Notes under the pieces: model-generated
What the model was told of the DNA's origin: nothing
What the model saw: the letters and a program-made list of their open reading frames with translations, nothing else
Databases searched by the model: none
NCBI GenBank assembly: GCA_945957605.1
Contig: CAMFLR010000007.1
Coordinates: 186,001-250,000, forward strand
DNA from: an uncultured Isosphaeraceae bacterium
GTDB taxonomy: Bacteria; Planctomycetota; Planctomycetia; Isosphaerales; Isosphaeraceae
Length of the DNA stretch: 64,000 bases
Reading direction: 5' to 3'
Made by a program: the position numbers and the translations under genes
In this document: positions 52,468 to 61,767 of the stretch, in pieces
Numbering within the stretch: the stretch's first letter is position 1
Layout of the letters: each line of letters begins with the position of its first letter

Positions 52468-55400
52468 ATGAGAACGCAGCTCGATCCGTCTCGCCGCTCT
52501 TTGCGACTTGCGCCCGTGGACTCTGCATTGACCTGGTTTCGTGGTCGGCCGCGCGACCCGGGCCGTCTGGCCCGCCGCCGAGCCCTGGCGATTGAGTCGC
52601 TCGAGGGACGCGTCGTGTTGTCCTCATCTCCCACCATCAGCGGCCTGTCGGTTGGGCCTATTCTGGCAACTGGCGCATCGGTGAGCGCATCGGTCAATCC
52701 CAACGGCGACACCACCGCAGTTCGCTTTCAGTACTCCACCGATCCGTCGTTTTCGCTCACCACCCAAAAAACCCTTGGGTCTCAATTCGTCAACCCGAGC
52801 GCAGTGGCGGTCGACTCGGCGGGCGATGTTTTCGTAGCCGATCCAGGTCGTAACGGTGTTTTTGAAATCGGGACCGACGGCAGTGTTACCGCAATCATGG
52901 TTGGCTTGCCTCAACCGTCTGGCGTGGCCGTCGATTCCGCGGCCGGCTATGTCTACATCGCAGACGCCAGCCGCAATGCTGTGTATCGAGTCGATCGCTT
53001 TGGTGGCTCCATCACCTGGGGTTCCGGATTGAATCAGCCGAGCGGATTGGCTGTCGACAGTTCGGGCGACCTCTTCATCGCCGACACAGGCAACCACGCC
53101 ATCCAAGAAGTCTTCCCGACGGGTGCTGGTGCCATCATTAGCACGGTGTTCAACCGTCCTACCGGCGTCGCTGTGGACAATTCAGGTAACGTTTTTGTCG
53201 TCGACAGTGCTTATAACGTCGTCGGCGAATTCCGGCCGGGCTCGTCTCAGGTATTGGGGGTTGCGAGCGGTTTGAACAGTCCGAGGGGAATAACGATCGA
53301 CCCAGCCGGCAACCTGTATGTCGCTGACTCCGGCAACAATACGGTCAAGGAAGTTCGGCCCGATGGTTCTGTCACCACAGTTGGCTCTGGATTCAGTTCG
53401 CCACAGGGCGTGGCCTTCGATGCGAGCGGTAACGTCATCGTCGCCGACACGGGTAATAGTACCGTTGAGAAGGTGCGGCCCAACGGAACCGTCGCATTGC
53501 TTGGCTCGAAGTTCGCCGACCCGCATGGCGTGGCGATCGACGGATCGGGCAACCTGTATTTTGCCGAATCACAAAACAGCATCATCGACGGCCTCCTGGC
53601 GAACGGCGCGACGACCTTCCTCGGCTCGAACTTCTACAATCCGCGCGGGGTGGCGATCGACGCTGCTGGGAACGTTTTCGTTGCTGACGCCGGTGACAAT
53701 GCGGTCAAAGAGATTCTCACCGACGGTACGATCTTGACGATCGCCACCGGATTTTACGCACCATCTGGCGTTGCAGTGGATGCCGCTGGCAACGTGTTTG
53801 TTGCTGACACGGGAAACAACGCCGTCGACGAAATCCAGCCCGACGGTACGATCCTGACCATTGGCTCCGGATTTAACGCACCTTCCAGCGTAGCAGTGGA
53901 TGCCGCCGGCAATGTCTTCGTCGCTGACACCGGCAACAACGCCGTCGAGGAAATCCATCCTGATGGAACGATCACGACGATTGGATCAGGCTTTCTTCAG
54001 CCTGCCGGCGTAACGCTGGATCAACTTGGTGACGTATTCGTCGCCGACACCGGAAATAATGCCATCAAGGAAGTACAACCTGCTGGCGCGATTCTCACGC
54101 TAGGAACCGGATTCAATCAGCCGACTGGCGTTGCTGTGGACGGCTTCGGAAACCTGTTTGTCGCCGACAGCGGAAATGGTCGCGTTGTCGAGGTTTCGCC
54201 CACGACGCTGACCAACTCAGTCACTCTCACCGGATCGGCATCGACGACAACCCGCGCCACGCTCTTGGGGCTGGTTCCCGGCACGACCTATTACTATCGC
54301 GCCATCGCGTTCAACGATTCAGGCACGACCGTTGCGTCCACGGGCTCCTTCACCACTGCGGAGCCGCCGACGGTGACTTCTGCCGCGAACGGCTCGGTCA
54401 CGCAACATGGTGCGACTGTCAACGCCGTGGTGAACGCCAACGGCTCTCCCACCAACGTTCAATTCCAGTACTCAAGCAGCTACGCTGGTTTCATTCCGAG
54501 CGTGCAATCCACGCTTTTCTCCAACAACGCAATCAACGATCCCACCGCCGTGGCGGTGGACGGGGCAGGGAATCTCTACGTTGCAGACACCGCCGATAAT
54601 CTGATCATAAAGGTGCGACCCGACGGGAGCGTGTCGACCGTGGGCTCCGGCTTCAACGCACCATCCGGCGTGGCAATTGATGCGCTCGGTAATGTCTACG
54701 TGGCCGACACTGGCAACAATGCGATCAAGGAGGTTTTGACCAATGGCACAATCCTGACGATCGGCAGCGGCTTCAGCGCGCCGTCGGGAGTCGCAGTCGA
54801 CGCCATTGGCAATGTCTTTGTTGCTGACACTGGCAACAACGCTCTGGTGGAACTTCTGCCGGGTGGCCCGATGATAACTTTGGCGAATGGGTATCTCAGC
54901 CCGCTTGCCGTGGCGGTCGACAGTTCAGAGGACGTCTTTGTTGTCGACCGAAGCAAGAGTCCGGTCACAGAGTTTCTGCACGCAAAGGGCGTGCGCGTGC
55001 CCGTCGGCTACGGATTTGTTTCCCCCTCTGGAGTCGCGGTGGATAGTTCGGGCAACATCTTCGTCAGCGATGGTTTGAGCGGCGGGATCAAGGAGATCCG
55101 GTCCGATGGCTCGATCGTGGGCGTTGGCCCCGGTCAGAGTGGCTTGGCCGTGGACGCGGCGGGAAACCTCTTCGCCACCGACCCGGTTAGCAACGCCATA
55201 AGAGAGTATCAACCCAACGGGACAACCACGACGATTGGCGCCAGATTTAGTGGCGTTGCCGTGGATGGTCTTGGCAACATATTCGTTGCCGACTCGCTGA
55301 AAAACACCGTTCAGGAGATCCGGCCTGATGGTTCGACGATCACCATCGGATCGGGGTTCAACAACCCGAACGGTCTGGCGATAGACGGCGCCGGCGATCT

Positions 55401-56412
55401 TTACGTGGCTGACACCGGCAACAATGCCATCAAAGAGATCCTGCCCGACGGCACGATCTTGACCGTCGGTTCCGGGTTCCTTTCGCCATTCGGCGTGGCA
55501 GTCGACGCGAGCGGCAATGTCTTCGTTGCTGATACCTCCCACAGCGCCATCAAGGAGATTCTGACCAACGGAACGGTTCTCACTCTCAATGTTGAAGTCT
55601 CCGACCCGCTCGGTGTGGCGGTAGACGCCGTCGGAAACGTGTTCATCGCAGATACGGGCGATGGAGTCGTCAAGGAACTGCAAGTCGATGGAAGCATCAA
55701 GATTCTGAACGGCATGTTCCAGTACCCAGCCAACGTGGCTGTTGACGCATTTGGCGACGTCTTCGTCACAGACGGTGCGTTCAACTCGGTCCAGGAGATC
55801 ACTCCGAACGGTCTCGTCCAACCACTCGGTTCCGGTTTCAAGTCGCTCACCGGTGTGGCTGTTGACGCGGCCGGTAATGTTTTCCTCACCGACGCAGGCA
55901 ACAATAGCGTGGTCGAAATTGCGATCCCGTCGGCGAACGCCGCGTCTTCGATCGACGGGACGAACCCAACGAGTCTGCCGGGCACGCTGCAGAACCTGGA
56001 CGCCGGGCCTTCACTACGTGTTCCGCGCTGTTGCCACCAATGCGAATGGCACCACTGTTGGGCCGGTTGGCTCATTCGACACCACAGAAATCACCTTGCT
56101 GGAAGCGTTTGGCGTAGGCGTACCAATTTCGTATGGCGCCACCGACGTCGTCCTGGCTGGAATGGTGTACTCTCCGACGCGCCCACTGCTATTTTCCCCC
56201 GGTTGCCAGGTGACCATCACGATCAATGGCAACTCACAGGTCACCCAGGTCGACCCAATGGGGAATTTCTCTCTCGACTATACGTTCAGCTCCCCGCTTG
56301 GCGCAGGAGCGTCGCCTTACACAATCACTTACAGCTTCAACGACCCCACCGGACAATTGCCTTCGACCCCCGTCGTGACCCAAATGCTGGTTGTGAACCA
56401 GGCCTTGCCTAG
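52468..56412 (+). CDS. LEPR-XLL NHL-repeat surface protein, N-terminal part (frameshifted near 56006)
   Basis: The reading frame encodes about 1180 meaningful residues. After a basic start, IESLEGRVVLSS near residues 40-50 is a LEPR-XLL variant. Two long blocks of NHL-type repeats follow, about 52790-54190 and 54540-55930, each with roughly 12 copies of a 40-residue unit (VAVDAAGNVFVADTGNNAV) and a DNA period near 120 bp. They are separated by a fibronectin-like segment (YYYRAIAFNDSGTTVASTGS). Six NHL units normally make one propeller, so about four propellers are expected. At about 56006 the frame is lost: NLDAG continues as nonsense to the stop at 56412, while the next frame continues LHYVFRAVATNANGTTVG, as expected. 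One extra C in GGGCCTTC explains it. Frameshift or sequence error cannot be separated here. Confidence 0.85.
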   Translation: MRTQLDPSRRSLRLAPVDSALTWFRGRPRDPGRLARRRALAIESLEGRVVLSSSPTISGLSVGPILATGASVSASVNPNGDTTAVRFQYSTDPSFSLTTQKTLGSQFVNPSAVAVDSAGDVFVADPGRNGVFEIGTDGSVTAIMVGLPQPSGVAVDSAAGYVYIADASRNAVYRVDRFGGSITWGSGLNQPSGLAVDSSGDLFIADTGNHAIQEVFPTGAGAIISTVFNRPTGVAVDNSGNVFVVDSAYNVVGEFRPGSSQVLGVASGLNSPRGITIDPAGNLYVADSGNNTVKEVRPDGSVTTVGSGFSSPQGVAFDASGNVIVADTGNSTVEKVRPNGTVALLGSKFADPHGVAIDGSGNLYFAESQNSIIDGLLANGATTFLGSNFYNPRGVAIDAAGNVFVADAGDNAVKEILTDGTILTIATGFYAPSGVAVDAAGNVFVADTGNNAVDEIQPDGTILTIGSGFNAPSSVAVDAAGNVFVADTGNNAVEEIHPDGTITTIGSGFLQPAGVTLDQLGDVFVADTGNNAIKEVQPAGAILTLGTGFNQPTGVAVDGFGNLFVADSGNGRVVEVSPTTLTNSVTLTGSASTTTRATLLGLVPGTTYYYRAIAFNDSGTTVASTGSFTTAEPPTVTSAANGSVTQHGATVNAVVNANGSPTNVQFQYSSSYAGFIPSVQSTLFSNNAINDPTAVAVDGAGNLYVADTADNLIIKVRPDGSVSTVGSGFNAPSGVAIDALGNVYVADTGNNAIKEVLTNGTILTIGSGFSAPSGVAVDAIGNVFVADTGNNALVELLPGGPMITLANGYLSPLAVAVDSSEDVFVVDRSKSPVTEFLHAKGVRVPVGYGFVSPSGVAVDSSGNIFVSDGLSGGIKEIRSDGSIVGVGPGQSGLAVDAAGNLFATDPVSNAIREYQPNGTTTTIGARFSGVAVDGLGNIFVADSLKNTVQEIRPDGSTITIGSGFNNPNGLAIDGAGDLYVADTGNNAIKEILPDGTILTVGSGFLSPFGVAVDASGNVFVADTSHSAIKEILTNGTVLTLNVEVSDPLGVAVDAVGNVFIADTGDGVVKELQVDGSIKILNGMFQYPANVAVDAFGDVFVTDGAFNSVQEITPNGLVQPLGSGFKSLTGVAVDAAGNVFLTDAGNNSVVEIAIPSANAASSIDGTNPTSLPGTLQNLDAGPSLRVPRCCHQCEWHHCWAGWLIRHHRNHLAGSVWRRRTNFVWRHRRRPGWNGVLSDAPTAIFPRLPGDHHDQWQLTGHPGRPNGEFLSRLYVQLPAWRRSVALHNHLQLQRPHRTIAFDPRRDPNAGCEPGLA

Positions 56413-58447
56413 CGTGGCTGTCAACGGTCCCATCAACATAACCTACGGCACCCCCCTGACGAATAGTCTCCTCAGCGGTACTGCGTCGTGGACCGTCAAC
56501 GGCAGCAACGTGACTGTGCCGGGAACATTCTCGTTCACTAGCGCCATCGGAACTCTGCTGTCAGCCGGCAATGGACAATCTGTGTCGGTGACCTTCACTC
56601 CGACCGATTCGACCGACTTCGCGACGGTCGCCACGACTGTCACGGTCAATGTGGCCGCACTGCAGCCCACCGTCACAATTTCCGGGCCTTCTTCGAGCGT
56701 GTATGGCCAGTCGGTAGCATTCACCGTGGCAGTCAATCCGCCGAACGGAGGCATCGCCACAGGCTCGGTCGTATTCTTCGATGGCAGCAAGCAGATCGCC
56801 ACTGCGACTCTCAGCAACGGCATTGCATCGATCGCATCGAACACGCTGACGGTGGGCTCACATACCATCACCGCGCAATATTTGGGTGACAAAAACTTTG
56901 GTTCCGCGAGTTCGACGACGTCGATCCCGCTGACCGTCGCCCGCGACAGCACAAGTCTTGCTATCGTCAGCAGCGCCAGCCCGATGCCTCTCGGCCAGGC
57001 TGTAACCTTCACTGCCCAAGTCTCAGCGGCCGCCCCCGGTACGCTGATACCAGGAACCGGGACCGTACAGTTCCTCATTGATGGGAAAGCCGTAGGTTTT
57101 CCAGCCGTGGTGAACGGCGGTGTGGCCACCTTCACTACTAGTTCGCTGGGCTTCGGCACCCATTCCGTTTCGGCTACATACACCGACAACGCGAGTACCT
57201 ACCTCGGCAGCACGGGAGCACTCGCCGCGTTCCAGGTAATCTCATCGGCGCAGACCTCGACATCGTTGTCCGCGAACGCGAGCTCCGCCGTCTATTCGCA
57301 ATCAGTCAGGTTCACCGCGGGCGTCTCGGGCATCGGCTCGACTTCAACTCCAACCGGCTCGGTCCAGTTCTACGTCGACAATGCTCTGGCCGCGACGATT
57401 GCTCTCTCTAGCGGTACGGCGAGCTTCTCTACCAGCACCCTCGCGGTCGGAAGCTCGCCCCATGCGGTGTTTGCGAACTACGTTCCGAGCGGCACGTTCG
57501 TCAGTAGTACCTCGGCGGCTAAAGCGGTCGCGGTTGCTCAAGCCGCGACCACCACGACCGTCAGTTCCTCCGTCGCATCGGCCTCCCCAGGTCAGACGGT
57601 GACGATCACTGCGACCGTCGCCGCTAAATCGCCCGCAACGGCCGCGCCAACAAGTGGCACCGTGAACTTCTATCTCGACGGCGGGTCGACCGTCTGGCAA
57701 ACGGCCACGCTATCGTCCGGCAGTTTGGCTAGCGTGAGCGTCAGCACCCTGCCAGCAGGCTCGCACACGATCAGTGCGATGTACGCTGCGACCGCAAACT
57801 TTGCTACAAGCTCGGCCACGACGCCGGCCTCGATCACAATTAACCCCGCGGCAACGAGCATCACGCTCAGCCCAGTCACGAGCAAGACGACCTACGGCAC
57901 CGCCGTGACCCTGACGGCGAGTGTTACCAGCCCTGACAAGGCGATCGCCCTGACAGGCCAGGTTCAGTTCTTCGACAACGGCACAGCGCTCGGCGCAGCA
58001 GTCGCCGTCACTGGCGGCACGGCCACCTTGAACCTGAATTCCGTCGCGCTCGACGCCGGAAAACACGTGATCACAGCAACATTCCTCGGCAGCACCAATT
58101 TCCTCGCGAGCGGACCGACCGCGGCCCAGACAATCACAGTTAGTCCGGCAGCCACGAATGTGTCGGCCAGCAGCAAGAGCAACGGCTCGACCGTGACAAT
58201 CTCCGGCTCGGTGGCGGATGTCGCAGGGGCCCCTGCGAGTCAGTTCGCCCCCACGGGTGTCATCAAGATCATGAACGGCTCGGTCGTTCTGGCGACGATC
58301 ACCCTCGACGCGAGTGGTTCGTTCACGACCGCGCTGACACTTCCGAAAGGAAATAACAACATCACGATCCTCTACGTGCCCGACACCAACGTCCAGGGCC
58401 AGTCGAACTTCTCGAGCAGCTCAACGTCGCTCAAGATCAAGATCTGA
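56007..58447 (+). CDS. Ig-like repeat C-terminal part of the same NHL surface protein
   Basis: The frame shifted by one base carries the C-terminal 813 residues or so of the giant surface protein that starts at 52468. It begins with a fibronectin-like end (LHYVFRAVATNANGTTVG), then an MBG-like domain (NITYGTPLTNSLLSGTASW). At least six Ig-like domains of the Big_3/Ig_5 type follow, with the recurrent wording GTVQFLIDGKAVG, TLTVGSHTITAQYLGD and STTTVSSSV. The end is SSSSTSLKIKI without an anchor motif. The whole span 52468-58447 is 5980 bases, one more than a multiple of three, as expected for a single inserted base. There is no good ribosome binding site at the junction, so this part is not an independent gene. 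If the shift is real, the cell loses all Ig-like domains. Confidence 0.82.
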
Positions 58448-58511
58448 GGCGCGATAGTCGCGAGGGCATCACATCGATAATAACGCGGGCGGTTTTCATA
58501 CCCTCCGCAAG

Positions 58512-58553
58512 GCAGAGCCGCCAGGGCAAACCCAATGCCACTGGCGGCTCTGC
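58512..58553. terminator. Strong bidirectional terminator hairpin
   Basis: GCAGAGCCGCCAG at 58512-58524 pairs perfectly with CTGGCGGCTCTGC at 58541-58553, and GGCA / TGCC add an inner stem. It sits between the convergent NHL giant gene and the sugar dehydrogenase-like gene. There is no long T tract, but the 13-bp GC-rich stem is the strongest hairpin I found in the window. Confidence 0.7.
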
Positions 58554-58578
58554 ACAAATTTCGAGATCAACCCGCATT

Positions 58579-60561
58579 TCAATGGAAGAGATGATCTGCA
58601 CCGATCAATCGGTTTTTGAAACCGGGACCTGACCATGTGAGGTTAAGCGCGGCCACACCGGTGTTTGCGAATGCCTCGACCCGAATCGAATGGAATCCTG
58701 CCGCAAGTTTGATCGTTCTAGCACGCTTTTGCGGTGCGTGAATGCCGCCGTTGTTGATCACAAGAACGCCATCAATCCATAGTTTTGCACCATCTTTGGA
58801 GAGCAGCGAGAGTGTGTACCGACCATTCTTGGTGACCTGCAAGAATCCCGATTCGCGTACGGCGAAGGTATCAATGAAGCGCGAGTCGAGACCGGCCCAT
58901 GCGCCCCGAGTCGCCGGATAGTGGACAGCGAGATCGACGCGTGTCACGTCGGGAACCAGGTTTGTCAAATTCGGAAGTGACTTGAGCGGCGTGGTGAAAT
59001 CAAAGAACTCCGCCTTTAGTCCTGGCAAGATCGGCGGGGGTGTCTGATTGAACGCGAGCGCTGCCGCATTGCTCACCGTAGTTCCGGCTGCGTTCGAGAC
59101 GATGACGCGGTACTCACCTCCATCGGCAGACGTTGTCGCGGTGATGGTGAATGTTGCCGCATCGCTTCCCACATTGATCCAACTCATTCCGACAAGGTGT
59201 TGCCACTGATAGTGGAGCGCGGCACCGCTCGCCACCGTCAAAAACGCCACACCCTGGCCGATGTTAATCGTCTGAGATAAAGGTTGGCTTGTGATTTGTG
59301 GTGCGTTGAATGAGACTCTTTCAATTGCCCCGCTGCCGGTCACGTAATAGAGGCTACCCGACGAGTCGACGTCTAAATCGATCACGCCTCCCGCAATTCC
59401 CGAAGCAAACGCCGACGAGGTATCGGGATTTGCCGCCGTCCCCGGGTGTGACGGATCAAACACGCGAATCCAGCCGCTCAAGTCGGCATAAAAATACTTC
59501 CCAATATATGAAGTGGGGAACTGTGCATTGACGGGATTGTAGAATGCTCCGCCAACAATGGCCTCGCCACCGCCCGCGGGTCCCCCGTTGTGGTTATAGG
59601 CCAGGAGCGGATCGTGATAGACACCGGGGCCGGGCGGCGATGAGTGGTCAAAGCCATCGGTGTTGCCCCCGCTCCAGCCGTAATTTGCGCCCGCGACGCT
59701 TTGGTTGATTTCCTCCCACGTATTCTCACCGACGTCGTTGATATAGATCGTGCCAGTACCAGGCTGAACGGCGAATGTGTACGGATTTCGCAGCCCAAGA
59801 ACGTAGATCAGTTGATTGATGCCGGTCGCTGTTCCCACAAACGGATTGTCGGGCGGAATGAGGTGGCCGACCGTTGTGTCGTCCCGCGTTGCAATGCCTT
59901 GGTTGAATGCAGAGACATTGATTCGCAGCTGTTTACCAAGCAAGTTGGTAAGCGTTTGCGCGACTCTGTACGTGTTTCCGTTTTGAGTAAACGTCTGCAC
60001 GTTATCGCCAGCGTCGGCATAGAGCTTTCCATCTAGTCCGAAGTGAATCGCTCCGCCGTTGTGATTGGTCGCGCTTCCCAGGTTGTTCCAATCAAGGATC
60101 GGAGCTTCGTTCTTGAAGACCGGCGCGTTTGGATTCGAGTCGTCGACTGTAAATCGGCTCAGCTGATTGTGAACCCCCGTCGCCCACGCCGCATCGCCGG
60201 CGTTGGGATTTGTGTAGTAGAGGTAGACATAATGATTGGTTGAGTAATTGGGGTCGAATGCGATTCCGAGAAGTCCACGTTCACCCTGGGAGTCCACGTT
60301 GAGATGAAGCGCAGTCCATAGGGAACCGTCGCTGCGCACAAGTTCGACACTCCCCGTTTGTTCCAAAGCAAACAGACGACCATCGGGAGCAAACTCAATT
60401 GCGGTCGGGCGGGTCAATCCGCTCGTGACCATGGATTCGGAAAAGCCGTTCGGCAGTGTGGTGAGAACAAGACGCTCTTCAAGCGACTCCATCGAAGGAA
60501 CTGTGCTTCTGCGATGCGATCGATAATTGTGATTTTGCTTGATTGAAATCCACTTGCTCAT
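58579..60561 (-). CDS. Secreted PQQ-dependent sugar dehydrogenase-like protein with LEPR-XLL, Ig-like and PA14 domains
   Basis: A 660-residue secreted protein. MESLEERLVLTT near residue 25 is a LEPR-XLL variant. Residues about 35-420 form a six-bladed propeller of the glucose/sorbosone dehydrogenase family: TRPTAIEFAPDGRLFALEQT, SQGERGLLGIAFDP, NHNGGAIHFGLDGKLYADAG with the conserved His, YVLGLRNPYTFAVQP and ENTWEEINQ. An Ig-like domain (QPLSQTINIGQGVAFLTVAS) follows at about 425-510, then a PA14 domain at about 520-655 (GLKAEFFDF, SKDGAKLWIDGVLVIN, AGFHSIRVEAF), which typically binds sugars. ATG 60561 has GAGG upstream. It probably oxidises a sugar or serves as a carbohydrate-binding surface protein; which of the two is unclear without testing PQQ ligands. 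Confidence 0.92.
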   Translation of the reverse strand: MSKWISIKQNHNYRSHRRSTVPSMESLEERLVLTTLPNGFSESMVTSGLTRPTAIEFAPDGRLFALEQTGSVELVRSDGSLWTALHLNVDSQGERGLLGIAFDPNYSTNHYVYLYYTNPNAGDAAWATGVHNQLSRFTVDDSNPNAPVFKNEAPILDWNNLGSATNHNGGAIHFGLDGKLYADAGDNVQTFTQNGNTYRVAQTLTNLLGKQLRINVSAFNQGIATRDDTTVGHLIPPDNPFVGTATGINQLIYVLGLRNPYTFAVQPGTGTIYINDVGENTWEEINQSVAGANYGWSGGNTDGFDHSSPPGPGVYHDPLLAYNHNGGPAGGGEAIVGGAFYNPVNAQFPTSYIGKYFYADLSGWIRVFDPSHPGTAANPDTSSAFASGIAGGVIDLDVDSSGSLYYVTGSGAIERVSFNAPQITSQPLSQTINIGQGVAFLTVASGAALHYQWQHLVGMSWINVGSDAATFTITATTSADGGEYRVIVSNAAGTTVSNAAALAFNQTPPPILPGLKAEFFDFTTPLKSLPNLTNLVPDVTRVDLAVHYPATRGAWAGLDSRFIDTFAVRESGFLQVTKNGRYTLSLLSKDGAKLWIDGVLVINNGGIHAPQKRARTIKLAAGFHSIRVEAFANTGVAALNLTWSGPGFKNRLIGADHLFH

Positions 60562-60767
60562 GGGATTCGCCTCTTCGCCAGGGTGCGAGAGCCGTCAGGT
60601 GATTGGGAGCAACGGTTGAGACGTGTAAGCAGCGGAATTGATCGATGCGGCCAGTCTGGTTCGCAGCACGAACCGAGAAGCAAAGAGCAAAAGAGCCTCA
60701 GCTTCATCTTTGATTTGGCCCTTCAGGATTTGCAAATCAGGTGCCGCCTCACGGCGATTATGAAAGC

Positions 60768-61397
60768 TCAGCCCGGTTTCGACCCCATTGAAGGACGCGT
60801 CATCTGAAATAGGTGATCGACCTCGGCATAATCGCCCTGATATCCGCAGCGGGCGATTGTCCTTGCCAACGTCATATCGAACAGACCATCTCGAAGGCAG
60901 TTGAATGCCAGATGGACGCCGACAACCTGCCCAAGCACCAGGATGTTGGACGTTGCGTTTCCTTCGAGGTCGGTGATCGGAATGATGCGTATGACCTTGC
61001 ACTCGAGCGACGCGGGCGATTCGGCAACGCGTGGCGCGGAGACTACTCGACAAGGGACGGCCGTCAACCCAGCCATCGCCATCTCGTCGACACCATGAGG
61101 CACTGTCGCCGACGTGAGATTCATCGCCTCGGCGAGTGACTTGGTGGCAAGGTTCGCAACAAATTCGCCGGTCGCTTCCGCGTTGTTCAAGCTATCTTTG
61201 CGGCCATTGCTGCTGAAGCCGATGATCGGTGGCTCATCACAAAATGCGTTGAAGTAACTGTACGGCGCAAGATTAACTCGACCTTCTAAATCGCGCGTGG
61301 AGATCCACCCAATCGGCCGAGGCGCGACAATCGCCTTGAATGGATTATGACTGAGACCGTGTCCCTTTGAAGGTTCGTAAAAGTAGATTTCGCTCAT
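60768..61397 (-). CDS. Flavin reductase family protein (FMN-binding split barrel)
   Basis: A 209-residue cytoplasmic protein of the flavin reductase / DIM6 family. The N-terminus FYEPSKGHGLSHNPFKAIVAP and PRPIGWISTRD lead to NLAPYSYFNAFCDEPPIIGF, the FMN-binding signature. The SSNGRKDSLNNAEATGEFVAN block is also diagnostic of this family. The frame is open to 61457, but ATG 61397 has GGAAG about ten bases upstream and gives the usual N-terminus. It lies between surface protein genes and has no operon partner. The family reduces FMN with NAD(P)H or uses bound FMN as a cofactor in small oxidoreductases. Confidence 0.93.
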   Translation of the reverse strand: MSEIYFYEPSKGHGLSHNPFKAIVAPRPIGWISTRDLEGRVNLAPYSYFNAFCDEPPIIGFSSNGRKDSLNNAEATGEFVANLATKSLAEAMNLTSATVPHGVDEMAMAGLTAVPCRVVSAPRVAESPASLECKVIRIIPITDLEGNATSNILVLGQVVGVHLAFNCLRDGLFDMTLARTIARCGYQGDYAEVDHLFQMTRPSMGSKPG

Positions 61398-61767
61398 ATC
61401 GATGATGCTTCCTTTCTTGTCGTAGAGACTAACATACCGCCCTTTCACAGAATTCAAAACTTAATGGTGCGAATATCGAGCCGCACCCAAGATCGTCTGA
61501 GGCCAAATCGAATCGGCTGAAGTGAATAAGCGAATTTGAGATCGATAGCAATTGCGTTCTCAAGGTGTAAGGTGATGCGCCGCCAAAACTTCCGCGGTCA
61601 ATGCCGGTGATGACTAAAAAGTCCCAACCAAACTCTTGTCGCCGTGCACAACTTCTTAGATCGAGGCATTCGTGAGAGCTTGTGGGTCGAGCGCATGGCC
61701 GCGCCGCCGCAGTCTCGTTCGGGAGAACCTGGACAGCGAATCCTCGAAACGATCAGGAGGATCATTC
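61398..61767. other. Divergent intergenic region
   Basis: 370 bases between the flavin reductase gene and the LEPR-XLL gene. No supported gene was found. The only clear signal is CAGGAGG at 61754-61760, the ribosome binding site of the LEPR-XLL gene. Confidence 0.5.

Noticed and set aside
53680-54060. Regular repeats that could suggest a CRISPR-like array
   Set aside because: The unit is about 120 bp, fully coding, and translates to NHL repeats with no spacer/repeat structure.
54925-55821. 298-codon frame opposite the NHL repeats
   Set aside because: Repeats of the complementary DNA keep this frame open; composition is not protein-like.
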